In this document: in pieces, positions 1-6,083 of the stretch
How the letters are laid out: each line of letters begins with the position of its first letter
Numbering within the stretch: position 1 is the first letter of the stretch
Assembly (NCBI GenBank): GCA_023396115.1
Contig: JAEWXC010000006.1
Coordinates: forward strand, 1 to 18,616
Direction: 5' to 3'
DNA: 18,616 nt
Source of the DNA: Actinomycetes bacterium
Lineage (GTDB): Bacteria; Actinomycetota; Actinomycetes; Propionibacteriales; Nocardioidaceae
Notes under the pieces: generated by a model
Told to the model about the DNA's origin: nothing
The model's input: only the letters and a program-made list of their open reading frames with translations
Databases searched by the model: none
Made by a program: the position numbers and the translations under genes

Positions 1-50
1 CTACGTCGGCAACGGCCGACCTCCCGGCACCCGACCGAAAACTCCGGAAG

Positions 51-125
51 TGTCACCAAAGTCCTGACACACCAACTGTCACCGATGCCCAGATGCAGAA
101 CTGTCACCCATGTCCTGATACATCA
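51..125. repeat. three degenerate tandem copies of a 25-26 bp repeat
   Basis: Three related units start at 51, 77 and 102. Each opens with TGTCACC and is followed by a variant of nATGtCCtGAtaCAtcA. Unit 3 (102-125) and unit 1 (51-74) are the closest pair, and unit 2 (77-100) is more diverged. The run ends just before the start region of the DUF222/HNH gene. From memory, similar TGTCACC...GTCCTGA sequences occur near IS481-type elements in Nocardioides, but no transposase is visible here, so the origin is open. Confidence 0.6.
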
Positions 126-140
126 CATGTTGACGAGGCC

Positions 141-146
141 AGGAGG
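141..146 (+). promoter_or_regulatory. Shine-Dalgarno AGGAGG deciding the GTG start of the HNH gene
   Basis: A perfect AGGAGG lies 7 nt before the GTG at 154. It overlaps neither of the two upstream in-frame ATG codons in a usable way, so it sets the start. Confidence 0.8.
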
Positions 147-153
147 TGACGCG

Positions 154-1386
154 GTGGAACACCCGATCTGCGCGGTCGCGCACGACCTCGTCGACTCGCT
201 GGCGTCCGTCGCGCACGCGAACTCGGCCTTCATGCAGGCCGACGAGAAGGCCGCGGCGCTGGTCGAACTGTCGACTGCGGAGGCCCGGTTGTCCGAGTTG
301 AAGCTGCGGGTGCTGGCGGCTGCCGACGACGTGGCTGAGCAGACCGGGGCTCGGGACGCTGCATCCTGGGTCGCGCACGCCACGCATTCCTCCGGGAGGG
401 ACGCCCGGGCGGACCTGCGGCTCGCCTTCGCCCTGGAACGACGTCCACTGTTGGCCGACGCGTTCCGTGCCGGGTTGGTGAACCGGGCCCAGGTCGGGGT
501 CATTGCGCGGGCGCTGGACGAACTGCCTGACGACCTGGCACCCGAGACCGTCGCCCTCGCCGAGAAGACGCTCGTCGCGGAGGCCGAGCACCACGACCCC
601 GCCGCCTTGCTGCGGCTGGGGCGGCGGATCCTTGACGTCGTCGCACCCGAGATCGCTGAGGCGGTCGAGGCGCGACACCTGGCCGATCTGGAGGCGTCCG
701 CCGAGGCGAGGATGCGGCTGGGGCTGCGCTCGATGGGTGACGGCACCACGAGGATCAGTGGCCTGCTGCCGGACGCGGACGCGGCCCGGTTGGCGACGTA
801 CCTGCACGCCTTCACCAACCCGCGACGCGACGACACAAGCCATTCGGTCCGCTCCACCGTGTCGTACGGGCACCGCGCGGCGCGCGCGTTCTGCCAGTTC
901 CTCGAGACCGTCGACCCGGCCCGACTGCCGGTCCACGGAGGCGACGCGACCACCCTGGTCGTGACCATGACCCTCGACTCGCTGCGGTCAGAGTTGGGCG
1001 CCGCAACGCTCGGGACTCCCGCTCCCGACGGGGCGGACCGGATCACCGCCACCCAGGCCCGACGGTTGGCGTGCAACGCCCAGATCACCCCGGCAGTACT
1101 CAACGGCGTCGGGGAGGTGCTGGACCTGGGTCGGGCGCAGCGGCTCTTCACCCGCGCCCAGAGGAAGGCACTCCTGATCCGCGACACCACCTGCCGCGCG
1201 GAGGGGTGCGACATCCCCGGCACCTGGTCCGAAGCCCACCACCTGCTGCCGTGGTCCCACTGCGGCCCGACCGATCTCGCGAACGCAGTGCTCCTGTGCA
1301 ACCGCCACCACCACCGGATCCACGACCCCGACTACGACCACCGCAGGTTGGCGAACGGGGACCTGCGGTTCCACCGGCGGCGGTGA
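154..1386 (+). CDS. DUF222 / HNH endonuclease domain protein (13E12 repeat family)
   Basis: This 410-aa protein has an N-terminal helical DUF222 region (roughly residues 1-300) and a C-terminal HNH nuclease domain. The HNH part shows a Cys pair (C347, C352), the H362-H363 motif, W367, N377, C382 and a histidine-rich end (H385-H387, H390). Together these give the metal-bound Cys4-type HNH fold expected to cut DNA. The family is highly multicopy in actinobacteria, is related to the 13E12 repeat proteins of Mycobacterium, and has no settled cellular role. The GTG at 154 is chosen because AGGAGG at 141-146 lies 7 nt upstream; the in-frame ATGs at 85 and 127 have no such site. The gene sits between two different repeat families, which fits a mobile or recombining history (inference). 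Confidence 0.85.
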   Translation: MEHPICAVAHDLVDSLASVAHANSAFMQADEKAAALVELSTAEARLSELKLRVLAAADDVAEQTGARDAASWVAHATHSSGRDARADLRLAFALERRPLLADAFRAGLVNRAQVGVIARALDELPDDLAPETVALAEKTLVAEAEHHDPAALLRLGRRILDVVAPEIAEAVEARHLADLEASAEARMRLGLRSMGDGTTRISGLLPDADAARLATYLHAFTNPRRDDTSHSVRSTVSYGHRAARAFCQFLETVDPARLPVHGGDATTLVVTMTLDSLRSELGAATLGTPAPDGADRITATQARRLACNAQITPAVLNGVGEVLDLGRAQRLFTRAQRKALLIRDTTCRAEGCDIPGTWSEAHHLLPWSHCGPTDLANAVLLCNRHHHRIHDPDYDHRRLANGDLRFHRRR

Positions 1387-1395
1387 GGCGGGGTG

Positions 1396-1496
1396 GGTCT
1401 CGGCAAGCTCGACCACCGCGGTCTCGGTCTCGGCAGGCTCGTCCAACGCGGTCACGGCGAGCTCGACCACCGCGGTCTCGGCGGGCTCGACCACCG
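1396..1496. repeat. array of four 24-bp intergenic repeat units
   Basis: Units begin at 1396, 1426, 1450 and 1474 and follow the consensus GGTCTCGGCnnGCTCGACC followed by ACCG. The spacing is 24 bp except between units 1 and 2, where GGTCTC is duplicated and adds 6 bp. The array fills most of the gap between the HNH gene and the VOC gene. The same unit recurs in the same orientation at 5025-5077. Translated on the minus strand it would read as Val-Glu-Pro-Ala-Glu-Thr repeats, which can mislead gene callers. Confidence 0.85.
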
Positions 1497-1521
1497 GGCC
1501 CCAGTGGGCTCGGCCCAGCGG

Positions 1522-1527
1522 TAGCGT
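1522..1527 (+). promoter_or_regulatory. -10-like box TAGCGT for a leaderless VOC transcript
   Basis: TAGCGT ends 6 nt before the ATG at 1534. That would put the transcription start at or next to the A of the start codon. No clear -35 box is seen, so this rests on position and match only. Confidence 0.45.
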
Positions 1528-1533
1528 GGCGGC

Positions 1534-1980
1534 ATGAGCGTGCACGGGTTCGACCACGTGGGCATCACCGTCTCCGACCTGGACGCGGCGACGGAGTTCT
1601 TCGTCGCGCTGGGCCTGGAGGTCGAGGGGAGGGCACTCATCGAGGGCGAGTTCATCGAGACCGTCTGCGGCATCCCCGGCGCCCGGAGCGAGATCGTCAT
1701 GCTCCGCCCACCCGGCGGCGGCACCGGCATCGAGCTGGGCCGGTTCCTCTCCCCCGGCACCACACCGGGCAACCCGACGGCGATGTCCACCGAACTCGGC
1801 ATCCGCAACGTCTGCCTGCAGGTGGACGACGTGCGCGGCGCGGTGGACCGGGCTGCGGCGCTCGGGTACGGACTGGTCGGCGGGGTCGGCGAGTACGAGG
1901 GCGCCTGGACCATGGCCTACCTGCGCGGACCCGACGGCATCGTCGTGGCCGTGGCCGCCCAGATCGGGCAGCCCGGGTGA
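1534..1980 (+). CDS. VOC superfamily (glyoxalase/bleomycin-resistance fold) protein
   Basis: This 148-aa protein has the two beta-alpha-beta-beta-beta modules of the vicinal oxygen chelate fold. The first opens with GFDHVGITVSDLDAATEFF and the second begins near NVCLQVDDVRGAVDRA, ending with LRGPDGIVVAVA. The candidate metal ligands H8 and a glutamate in the GIELGRF strand are present. Members include glyoxalases, epimerases, dioxygenases and thiol transferases, and the sequence alone does not fix the reaction. The downstream DinB-type gene overlaps its stop by 4 nt (GTGA), so the two are translated together. With a PIG-L gene next in line, a thiol-linked detoxification role is possible but unproven. 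The ATG at 1534 is preceded by a -10-like box and no Shine-Dalgarno site. Confidence 0.8.
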   Translation: MSVHGFDHVGITVSDLDAATEFFVALGLEVEGRALIEGEFIETVCGIPGARSEIVMLRPPGGGTGIELGRFLSPGTTPGNPTAMSTELGIRNVCLQVDDVRGAVDRAAALGYGLVGGVGEYEGAWTMAYLRGPDGIVVAVAAQIGQPG

Positions 1981-2516
1981 GCGAGGACCAGCGCGTCGCT
2001 CGCAACCCGGCCGAACCGGAGAAGCACGGCCCCGCCGGCAAGGAGCGGTGGGCCGACTACCTGGACTGGGTGCGCGGGGACATCGCCCGCGCGGTCCTGG
2101 CGCTCCCCGAGGCCGACCAGCGCCGCTCAACCCTGCCCAGCGGCTGGTCCCCGATCGAACTGCTCAGCCACGTGCTGCACATGGAGCAGCGCTGGTTCGT
2201 GTGGGGCTTCCTCGGCGAACAGGTCCCCGACCCGTGGGGCGACTGGACCATCGAGAACCCGTGGGACGACGAGGCCGGGACCGGCCGCTGGGTCGTCCCG
2301 CCCACGGTGAGCGCGCCCGACCTGGCCGAGCGGTTGGACGCGATCGGCCGCCGCACCCGGCAGGTCCTGGCGACCCACCCGCTGGACACACCCGGGGCCA
2401 CCACCGGGCGACTCGGGCAGGACCCGCCCACCCTGGAGTGGATCTGCTTCCACGTGCTGGCCGAGTACGCGCGGCACGCCGGCCACCTCGACGTGGCGCT
2501 CGAGGTCCGCGGGTAG
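1977..2516 (+). CDS. DinB superfamily / DUF664 protein (mycothiol-transferase-like)
   Basis: This 179-aa protein starts at the GTG at 1977, whose GTGA overlaps the VOC stop codon, a translational-coupling arrangement. The DinB four-helix-bundle signs are visible: SHVLHMEQRW with H65 or H68, and the C-terminal YARHAGH with H167 and H170, the likely metal-binding triad. The EYARHxGH ending is typical of DUF664, a group named for bacillithiol/mycothiol-dependent S-transferases. Such enzymes conjugate the low-molecular-weight thiol to electrophiles in the cytoplasm. A tryptophan-rich middle section (WGDWTIENPWDDE) is family-like. The substrate is unknown. The coupling to the VOC gene and the nearby PIG-L gene support a thiol-chemistry role (inference). 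Confidence 0.8.
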   Translation: MSEDQRVARNPAEPEKHGPAGKERWADYLDWVRGDIARAVLALPEADQRRSTLPSGWSPIELLSHVLHMEQRWFVWGFLGEQVPDPWGDWTIENPWDDEAGTGRWVVPPTVSAPDLAERLDAIGRRTRQVLATHPLDTPGATTGRLGQDPPTLEWICFHVLAEYARHAGHLDVALEVRG

Positions 2517-2555
2517 TTCCCCAGTTCAGGCGATCCAGCCCCGGGTGCCCCGACC

Positions 2556-2561
2556 TAGCGT
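2556..2561 (+). promoter_or_regulatory. -10-like box TAGCGT for a leaderless PIG-L transcript
   Basis: TAGCGT is separated by exactly 6 nt from the ATG at 2568. The same hexamer and spacing occur before the VOC gene. No Shine-Dalgarno site is seen. Confidence 0.45.
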
Positions 2562-2567
2562 CGAACC

Positions 2568-3326
2568 ATGTCCCCCGACCTGCTCCCGCCCCTGCCCCAC
2601 CAGGACTTCCGCCGGGTGCTCTGCGTGGTCGCCCACCCCGACGACGTGGAGTACGGCACCTCCGCGGCCGTCGCGGTCTGGACCTCGGCCGGCGTCGACG
2701 TCGGGTACCTGATGGTGACCCGCGGCGAGGCGGGCATGGACTCGGTGGCCCCGGCGGAGGCCGCGGCGCTGCGGCACGACGAACAGGTCGCCGCCGCCGC
2801 AGCGGTCGGGGTGCACGAGGTGTCCTTCCTCGACCACCCCGACGGGATGCTGGAACCGTCGCTCGACCTGCGCCGCGACATCGCCCGGGCGATCCGCACC
2901 CACCGCCCCGACGTGGTGCTCACCGGCTCCTGGGAGGTCGAGTTCATCGCCGGACTCAACCAGGCCGACCACCGGGTCGTCGGTCTGGCCGCCCTGGACT
3001 CGGTCCGCGACGCCGGCAACCGCTGGGTGTTCCCCGAACTGCTCGACGAGGGCCTCCTGCCGTGGTCGGTGCGGTGGCTCCTGGTCGGCGGGCACACCCG
3101 CCCCACGCACGGGGTGGACGTGGGCGGTGAGCCGCTGGCCCGTGGCATCGCGGCGCTGGAGGCGCACGCCGGCTACCTGGCCACGATCGAGGGGCACCCG
3201 CCGGTCGCCCCGATGATCACCGCCATCACCGCGGCCCAGGGACGGGCGATGGGCGTCGAGCACGCCGTCCTGCTCCGCGCCCACGACCTGCAGGCGCCGC
3301 CACCCCTCGTCGACGACCTCGGCTGA
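2568..3326 (+). CDS. PIG-L (LmbE-like) zinc deacetylase
   Basis: This 252-aa protein carries the PIG-L zinc site. AHPDD with H23 and D26 is the first part, and NQADHR with H135 supplies the third ligand; D25 is the likely general base. The TRGEAG segment at about residue 51 is also typical. The family removes N-acyl groups from sugar or thiol conjugates. Actinobacterial examples include MshB (mycothiol synthesis) and Mca (mycothiol S-conjugate amidase). The length is a little short of MshB and Mca, so a generic family name is safer. It follows the DinB-type gene by 51 bp and is convergent with the PQ-loop pair, leaving only 13 bp between stops. The gene appears to be expressed from its own leaderless promoter. 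Confidence 0.88.
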   Translation: MSPDLLPPLPHQDFRRVLCVVAHPDDVEYGTSAAVAVWTSAGVDVGYLMVTRGEAGMDSVAPAEAAALRHDEQVAAAAAVGVHEVSFLDHPDGMLEPSLDLRRDIARAIRTHRPDVVLTGSWEVEFIAGLNQADHRVVGLAALDSVRDAGNRWVFPELLDEGLLPWSVRWLLVGGHTRPTHGVDVGGEPLARGIAALEAHAGYLATIEGHPPVAPMITAITAAQGRAMGVEHAVLLRAHDLQAPPPLVDDLG

Positions 3327-3339
3327 CCCGGTCCCCGCG

Positions 3340-3633
3340 TCAGGCGGCGCGGGCCACCTCCCGACGGACCTGCCGCCCGGCCCGTAGCCGCAGGATGAGG
3401 ACCAGGGCGCACACCGGGGCGATCACCAGGTTGGGCAGCACGATCGCCCACAGCCCCTCGGCCGTGCCGTAGACGATCCAGGCCACCGCCTGCCCGGTCG
3501 CCACGCACCAGGTGGGCACGCTCAGCCCGAGCAGCGCCTCGGGCTCCAGTCGCTGGGCCAGGGTCCGGCGGGCCTGGGGCAGGAACTGGGCCACGTCGAC
3601 GAGGGCGACCAGCCAGCCGAGCAGCAGCGTCAT
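3340..3633 (-). CDS. PQ-loop / SemiSWEET-like membrane protein (second of a coupled pair)
   Basis: This 97-aa protein has three predicted membrane helices: about residues 3-20 (ending in FLPQ), 37-60 (SVPTWCVATGQAVAWIVYG) and 62-83. The PQ at residues 19-20 marks a single triple-helix bundle. The basic C-terminal tail (RLRAGRQVRREVARAA) should be cytoplasmic. SemiSWEETs are half-transporters that dimerise to move sugars or other small solutes, but the substrate here is unknown. The ATG at 3633 overlaps the stop of the upstream paralog (ATGA), so both are made from one mRNA, probably as partners. No independent ribosome site is obvious. Confidence 0.75.
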   Translation of the reverse strand: MTLLLGWLVALVDVAQFLPQARRTLAQRLEPEALLGLSVPTWCVATGQAVAWIVYGTAEGLWAIVLPNLVIAPVCALVLILRLRAGRQVRREVARAA

Positions 3634-3905
3634 GCGGGCACCGCCCGGTGGGACCGCACCAGGACGGCCACGATCAGGCTGGCGCAGACCAGGTTGCCGA
3701 GCGCTGCCAGCACCACGGGCGCGGCCCGGTGGGTGAGGCCGTAGGCCAGCAGCAGAGCGTTGAAGGCCACCGCGACGGTGTAGGTGGCGAGACTGACGCC
3801 GCGCAGCGCCACCGGGTCGTGGCGCCGGCGGAGCACCGAGACGGCTTGCGGCCACCACATCGCGGCGGCACCGAGGCTGCCGAGGAATCCGATGAACTGC
3901 ACCAC
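3630..3905 (-). CDS. PQ-loop / SemiSWEET-like membrane protein (first of a coupled pair)
   Basis: This 91-aa protein has three predicted membrane helices. WWPQ (PQ at residues 19-20) ends the first, and a GVSLATYTVAVAFNALLLAYG segment forms the second. It is clearly different in sequence from its partner at 3340-3633 although both have the same bundle layout, so it is not a recent duplicate. The start is a GTG at 3905. A TAGCAT box lies 6 nt upstream on the minus strand and there is no Shine-Dalgarno site, suggesting a leaderless mRNA. A second GTG directly follows and could serve instead. The role is probably small-molecule transport as a dimer with the neighbour (inference). Confidence 0.75.
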   Translation of the reverse strand: MVQFIGFLGSLGAAAMWWPQAVSVLRRRHDPVALRGVSLATYTVAVAFNALLLAYGLTHRAAPVVLAALGNLVCASLIVAVLVRSHRAVPA

Positions 3906-3911
3906 GCGGCG

Positions 3912-3917
3912 ATGCTA
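3912..3917 (-). promoter_or_regulatory. -10-like box TAGCAT for the PQ-loop operon
   Basis: On the minus strand TAGCAT is followed by 6 nt and then the GTG at 3905, the same geometry as the other leaderless candidates. Confidence 0.4.
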
Positions 3918-3946
3918 GGAGGTACCCGGGCGCCCCCGGAAAACGC

Positions 3947-3977
3947 CGGAGGGCCCGGTGCAGCACCGGACCCTCCG
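3947..3977 (-). terminator. intrinsic terminator after the 24-aa membrane peptide gene
   Basis: A 14-bp stem (3947-3960 with 3964-3977) carries one C-A mismatch and a 3-nt loop. Read on the minus strand it is followed 3 nt later by TTTT, giving the classical hairpin plus T-run. It separates the small peptide gene from the PQ-loop pair. Confidence 0.75.
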
Positions 3978-4007
3978 ACCGTCAGGGAAACCCCGATGCG
4001 CGTCTCC

Positions 4008-4082
4008 TCAGCGTCCGCGCTTGCCGAGGATGAACAGAACGAGGGCGATGATCGCGAGCACCACCAAGATGGTCCACAGCAT
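4008..4082 (-). CDS. 24-aa single-pass membrane peptide
   Basis: The 24-residue product is MLWTILVVLAII followed by ALVLFILGKRGR. It is one hydrophobic helix of about 19 residues with a short positively charged tail, so the C-terminus should stay in the cytoplasm. It has a full gene layout. GGGAG lies 6 nt before the ATG. A TTGAAA-17-TACGTT promoter lies further upstream. A hairpin with a T-run follows the stop. Very short hydrophobic proteins of this type (tryptophan near the start, Lys/Arg-Gly-Arg end) are annotated in many actinobacteria without known function. A regulator of a membrane complex or a toxin-like peptide are options, with nothing here to choose between them. Confidence 0.72.
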   Translation of the reverse strand: MLWTILVVLAIIALVLFILGKRGR

Positions 4083-4139
4083 GGTCGACTCCCTTCCACG
4101 GCCGGCACCCCGAGTGGACACCGGCTCAACCGTGTGCCG

Positions 4140-4168
4140 AACGTAAGCCGTACCGGTCCGGTTTTCAA
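4140..4168 (-). promoter_or_regulatory. sigma-70-type promoter of the 24-aa peptide gene
   Basis: On the minus strand TTGAAA (4163-4168) is separated by exactly 17 nt from TACGTT (4140-4145). This is the best -35/-10 pair seen in the window. It predicts a start near 4133 and a leader of roughly 50 nt before the ATG. Confidence 0.7.
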
Positions 4169-4179
4169 GCACCCCGGGG

Positions 4180-4368
4180 TCAGTGCCCGCGGGCCGCCTG
4201 CAGCTTCGCCAGGGCGCTGGGTCCGAACCCGTGCAGTGCCAGCAGCACCGACAGGTCCTCGGGCAGGTCGGCCAGCCTGCGGTAGCCGGCGTCGATCAGC
4301 GCGCCGGTGGCCGGGCGTCCGATCCGGACCCCGTCGAAGACCGGCCCCCGGTCCTGCTGCTCAGCCAT
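4180..4368 (-). CDS. small helix-hairpin-helix DNA-binding-like protein
   Basis: This 62-aa protein has the segment RIGRPATGALIDAGYRRLADLP, then LLALHGFGPSALAKLQAA. The HGFGPSAL turn is the glycine hairpin of a helix-hairpin-helix unit like those in the RNA polymerase alpha C-terminal domain. Such small stand-alone proteins probably bind nucleic acid, and the family has no assigned function. The ATG at 4368 is preferred because GAGGGG lies about 7 nt upstream. The alternative ATG at 4383 overlaps the methyltransferase stop by 1 nt (TGATG) and would add five residues. Either way the gene is coupled to the methyltransferase upstream. Confidence 0.72.
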   Translation of the reverse strand: MAEQQDRGPVFDGVRIGRPATGALIDAGYRRLADLPEDLSVLLALHGFGPSALAKLQAARGH

Positions 4369-4382
4369 GCCCCGTCCCCTCA

Positions 4383-4985
4383 TCAGTCCCGAGCGGGTAC
4401 GCGGAGCACAGTCACCGCGAAGTCCGACTCGTCGGTGAACGGGTCCAGGTGCCAGGTGGCGAACCGGAACTCCACGGGCAGGTCGAGTGCGGCCAGGTCC
4501 GCGTCGAACCGCTCGAACGGGTACGCCTCGTCGCGGCGGAACCCGAGCACCACCCGGCCGCCCGGACGGACCACGGAGGCGATCCGGGAGATCACCTCAC
4601 GCTCGGTCCCGGCGGCGGTGAAGACCAGCACGTTGCCGGCGCTGACGGCCAGGTCGACCGGCTCCCCGCCGAGGTCGGCCAGGGTCAGGGCGCTCAGGTC
4701 CGCCACCGCGTACCGGGGGCCGGGGTGGTCCTCGGCGGCGGCCTCGACCAGCACCGGGTCCACGTCGACGGCGACCACGTCGTGACCGGCCGCGTGCAGC
4801 GCCCCGGCCAACCGGCCGCCACCGCACCCCGCGTCGAGCACCCGGGCACCGCGCGGTGCCATCGCGTCGAGCAGCCGCGCCTCCCCCGCCAGGTCGGCGC
4901 CCTCGGCGGCGAGCTGCCGGAACCGGTCGCGGTACCAGGTGGAGTGGTCGTCCTTGGTGTCGGTGAACCAGCGCGGAGTGCTCAT
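4383..4985 (-). CDS. class I SAM-dependent methyltransferase
   Basis: This 200-aa protein has the Rossmann methyltransferase motif I ARVLDAGCGGGRL (residues about 47-59), an acidic end of strand 2 (VAVDVDP, D74/D76), then VADLSAL and DLAVSAGNVLVF (motif II region). It belongs to the methyltransferase domain 25/11 type and acts in the cytoplasm. The substrate cannot be told. The ATG at 4985 is chosen over the in-frame start at 5045 because the extra N-terminus would be encoded by the 24-bp intergenic repeat. A GATCAT box lies 6 nt upstream, a weak leaderless signal. The next gene, a helix-hairpin-helix protein, overlaps or abuts its stop. Confidence 0.82.
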   Translation of the reverse strand: MSTPRWFTDTKDDHSTWYRDRFRQLAAEGADLAGEARLLDAMAPRGARVLDAGCGGGRLAGALHAAGHDVVAVDVDPVLVEAAAEDHPGPRYAVADLSALTLADLGGEPVDLAVSAGNVLVFTAAGTEREVISRIASVVRPGGRVVLGFRRDEAYPFERFDADLAALDLPVEFRFATWHLDPFTDESDFAVTVLRVPARD

Positions 4986-5024
4986 GGAGCCATGATCCCT
5001 CGCGGGGTGGATGGCAGGGCACCG

Positions 5025-5077
5025 GGTCTCGGCGGGCTCGACCACCGGAGGTCGGGTCTCGGCAGGCTCGACCAGCG
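5025..5077. repeat. two more units of the 24-bp intergenic repeat
   Basis: Units at 5025-5047 and 5055-5077 match the array at 1396-1496 in sequence and orientation. They sit between the methyltransferase start and the dehydrogenase stop. The unit spacing is 30 bp here. Confidence 0.85.
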
Positions 5078-5133
5078 GGAATGCGCGACGCCGGCCCGAC
5101 CCCGAGGGGCGGACCGGCGTCGTGGGGACCGGG

Positions 5134-5982
5134 TCAGCGGTCGTAGGTGTAGAACCCGCGGCCGGTCTTGCGGCCCAGCAGGCCGGCGTCGACCATGCGG
5201 TTCAGCAGCGGCGGGGCGGCGTAGAGCGGCTCCTTGAACTCCTCGTACAGCGACTCCGCGACGGCCTTGGTGGTGTCCAGGCCGATCAGGTCGGCCAGGG
5301 CCAGCGGGCCCTGTGGGTGGGCGGCACCCAGCACCAGGCCGTGGTCGATGTCCTCGGCGCTGGCGAAGCCGGACTCGAACATCCGGATCGCCGAGAGGAT
5401 GAACGGCACCAGCAGGGCGTTCACGACGAAGCCGGCACGGTCCTGGCAGTCGATGGCGGTCTTGCCGAGCTGGTCCTCGACGAACCGGCGGGCCTGCTCG
5501 GTGACCTCGGGGGAGGTGACGATCGAGGGCACCAGCTCGACCAGCTTCAGCACCGGCACCGGGTTGAAGAAGTGGATGCCGATCACCTTGTCCGGGCGCG
5601 AGGTGACCACGCCGAGCTTCATGATCGGGATCGAGGAGGTGTTGGAGGCGAGGATCGCGTCCGGGTTCTGCACGATCCGGTCGAGCTCCTTGAAGAGCGC
5701 GGTCTTGGCGGTCTCCTCCTCGACGATCGCCTCGATCACCAGGTCCCGGTCGGCCAGCTCCTCCAGGCTGGTGACGACCCGGATCCGTGCCAGCACGTCG
5801 GCGGCGGAGTCGATCTTGCCCTTCGCCTCGGCCCGCGCCAGCGACTTTTCCAGCCGCGCCCGGCCCGCGTCAGCGGCCGCCTGGCTCGACTCGGCCACGA
5901 CCACGTCCAGCCCGGCCCGCGCCGACACCTCGGCGATGCCCGCGCCCATCAGCCCGCACCCGACGACTCCGACCTTCTGCAT
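5134..5982 (-). CDS. 3-hydroxyacyl-CoA (3-hydroxybutyryl-CoA) dehydrogenase
   Basis: This 282-aa protein oxidises a 3-hydroxyacyl-CoA to the 3-oxoacyl-CoA with NAD(P), the third step of a beta-oxidation cycle. The dinucleotide site is VGVVGCGLMGAGIA (G8, G10, G13). The ASNTSS segment (113-117) and HFFNPVPVLKLVE with H137, N140 and E149 give the catalytic residues. The C-terminal domain ends in GLLGRKTGRGFYTYD, and the length is typical for the stand-alone Hbd/FadB2/PaaH group. The ATG at 5982 has a near-perfect AGGAGG site. The gene is divergent from the TetR gene across a perfect palindrome, so it is probably that regulator's target. C4 or 3-hydroxyadipyl-CoA substrates are both possible. 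Confidence 0.92.
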   Translation of the reverse strand: MQKVGVVGCGLMGAGIAEVSARAGLDVVVAESSQAAADAGRARLEKSLARAEAKGKIDSAADVLARIRVVTSLEELADRDLVIEAIVEEETAKTALFKELDRIVQNPDAILASNTSSIPIMKLGVVTSRPDKVIGIHFFNPVPVLKLVELVPSIVTSPEVTEQARRFVEDQLGKTAIDCQDRAGFVVNALLVPFILSAIRMFESGFASAEDIDHGLVLGAAHPQGPLALADLIGLDTTKAVAESLYEEFKEPLYAAPPLLNRMVDAGLLGRKTGRGFYTYDR

Positions 5983-6013
5983 GCTTCCTCCTCTGGAACC
6001 CGATTCACTGGGT

Positions 6014-6030
6014 ACGGTACTCAGTACCGT
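6014..6030. promoter_or_regulatory. perfect 17-bp palindrome, likely TetR operator
   Basis: ACGGTACTCAGTACCGT has two 8-bp arms around a central C. It lies in the 101-bp gap between the dehydrogenase gene and the TetR gene, about 32 bp and 54 bp from their starts. Position, symmetry and size fit a TetR-family operator that controls both directions (inference). Confidence 0.75.
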
Positions 6031-6083
6031 CCAGTAGGCCGAACCCGTGGCACCACAACGGGACAGCAGGAGGAGTGAGCGAC

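Noticed and set aside
85..153. Earlier ATG starts (85 and 127) for the DUF222/HNH gene
   Set aside because: They would translate the degenerate repeat region and lack a ribosome site, while GTG at 154 has AGGAGG at good spacing.
1396..1496. CRISPR array
   Set aside because: The units are back to back with no unique spacers between them, and no cas gene is present.
4986..5045. Earlier start of the methyltransferase (adds MVEPAETRCP...)
   Set aside because: The added residues come from the 24-bp intergenic repeat read on the minus strand.
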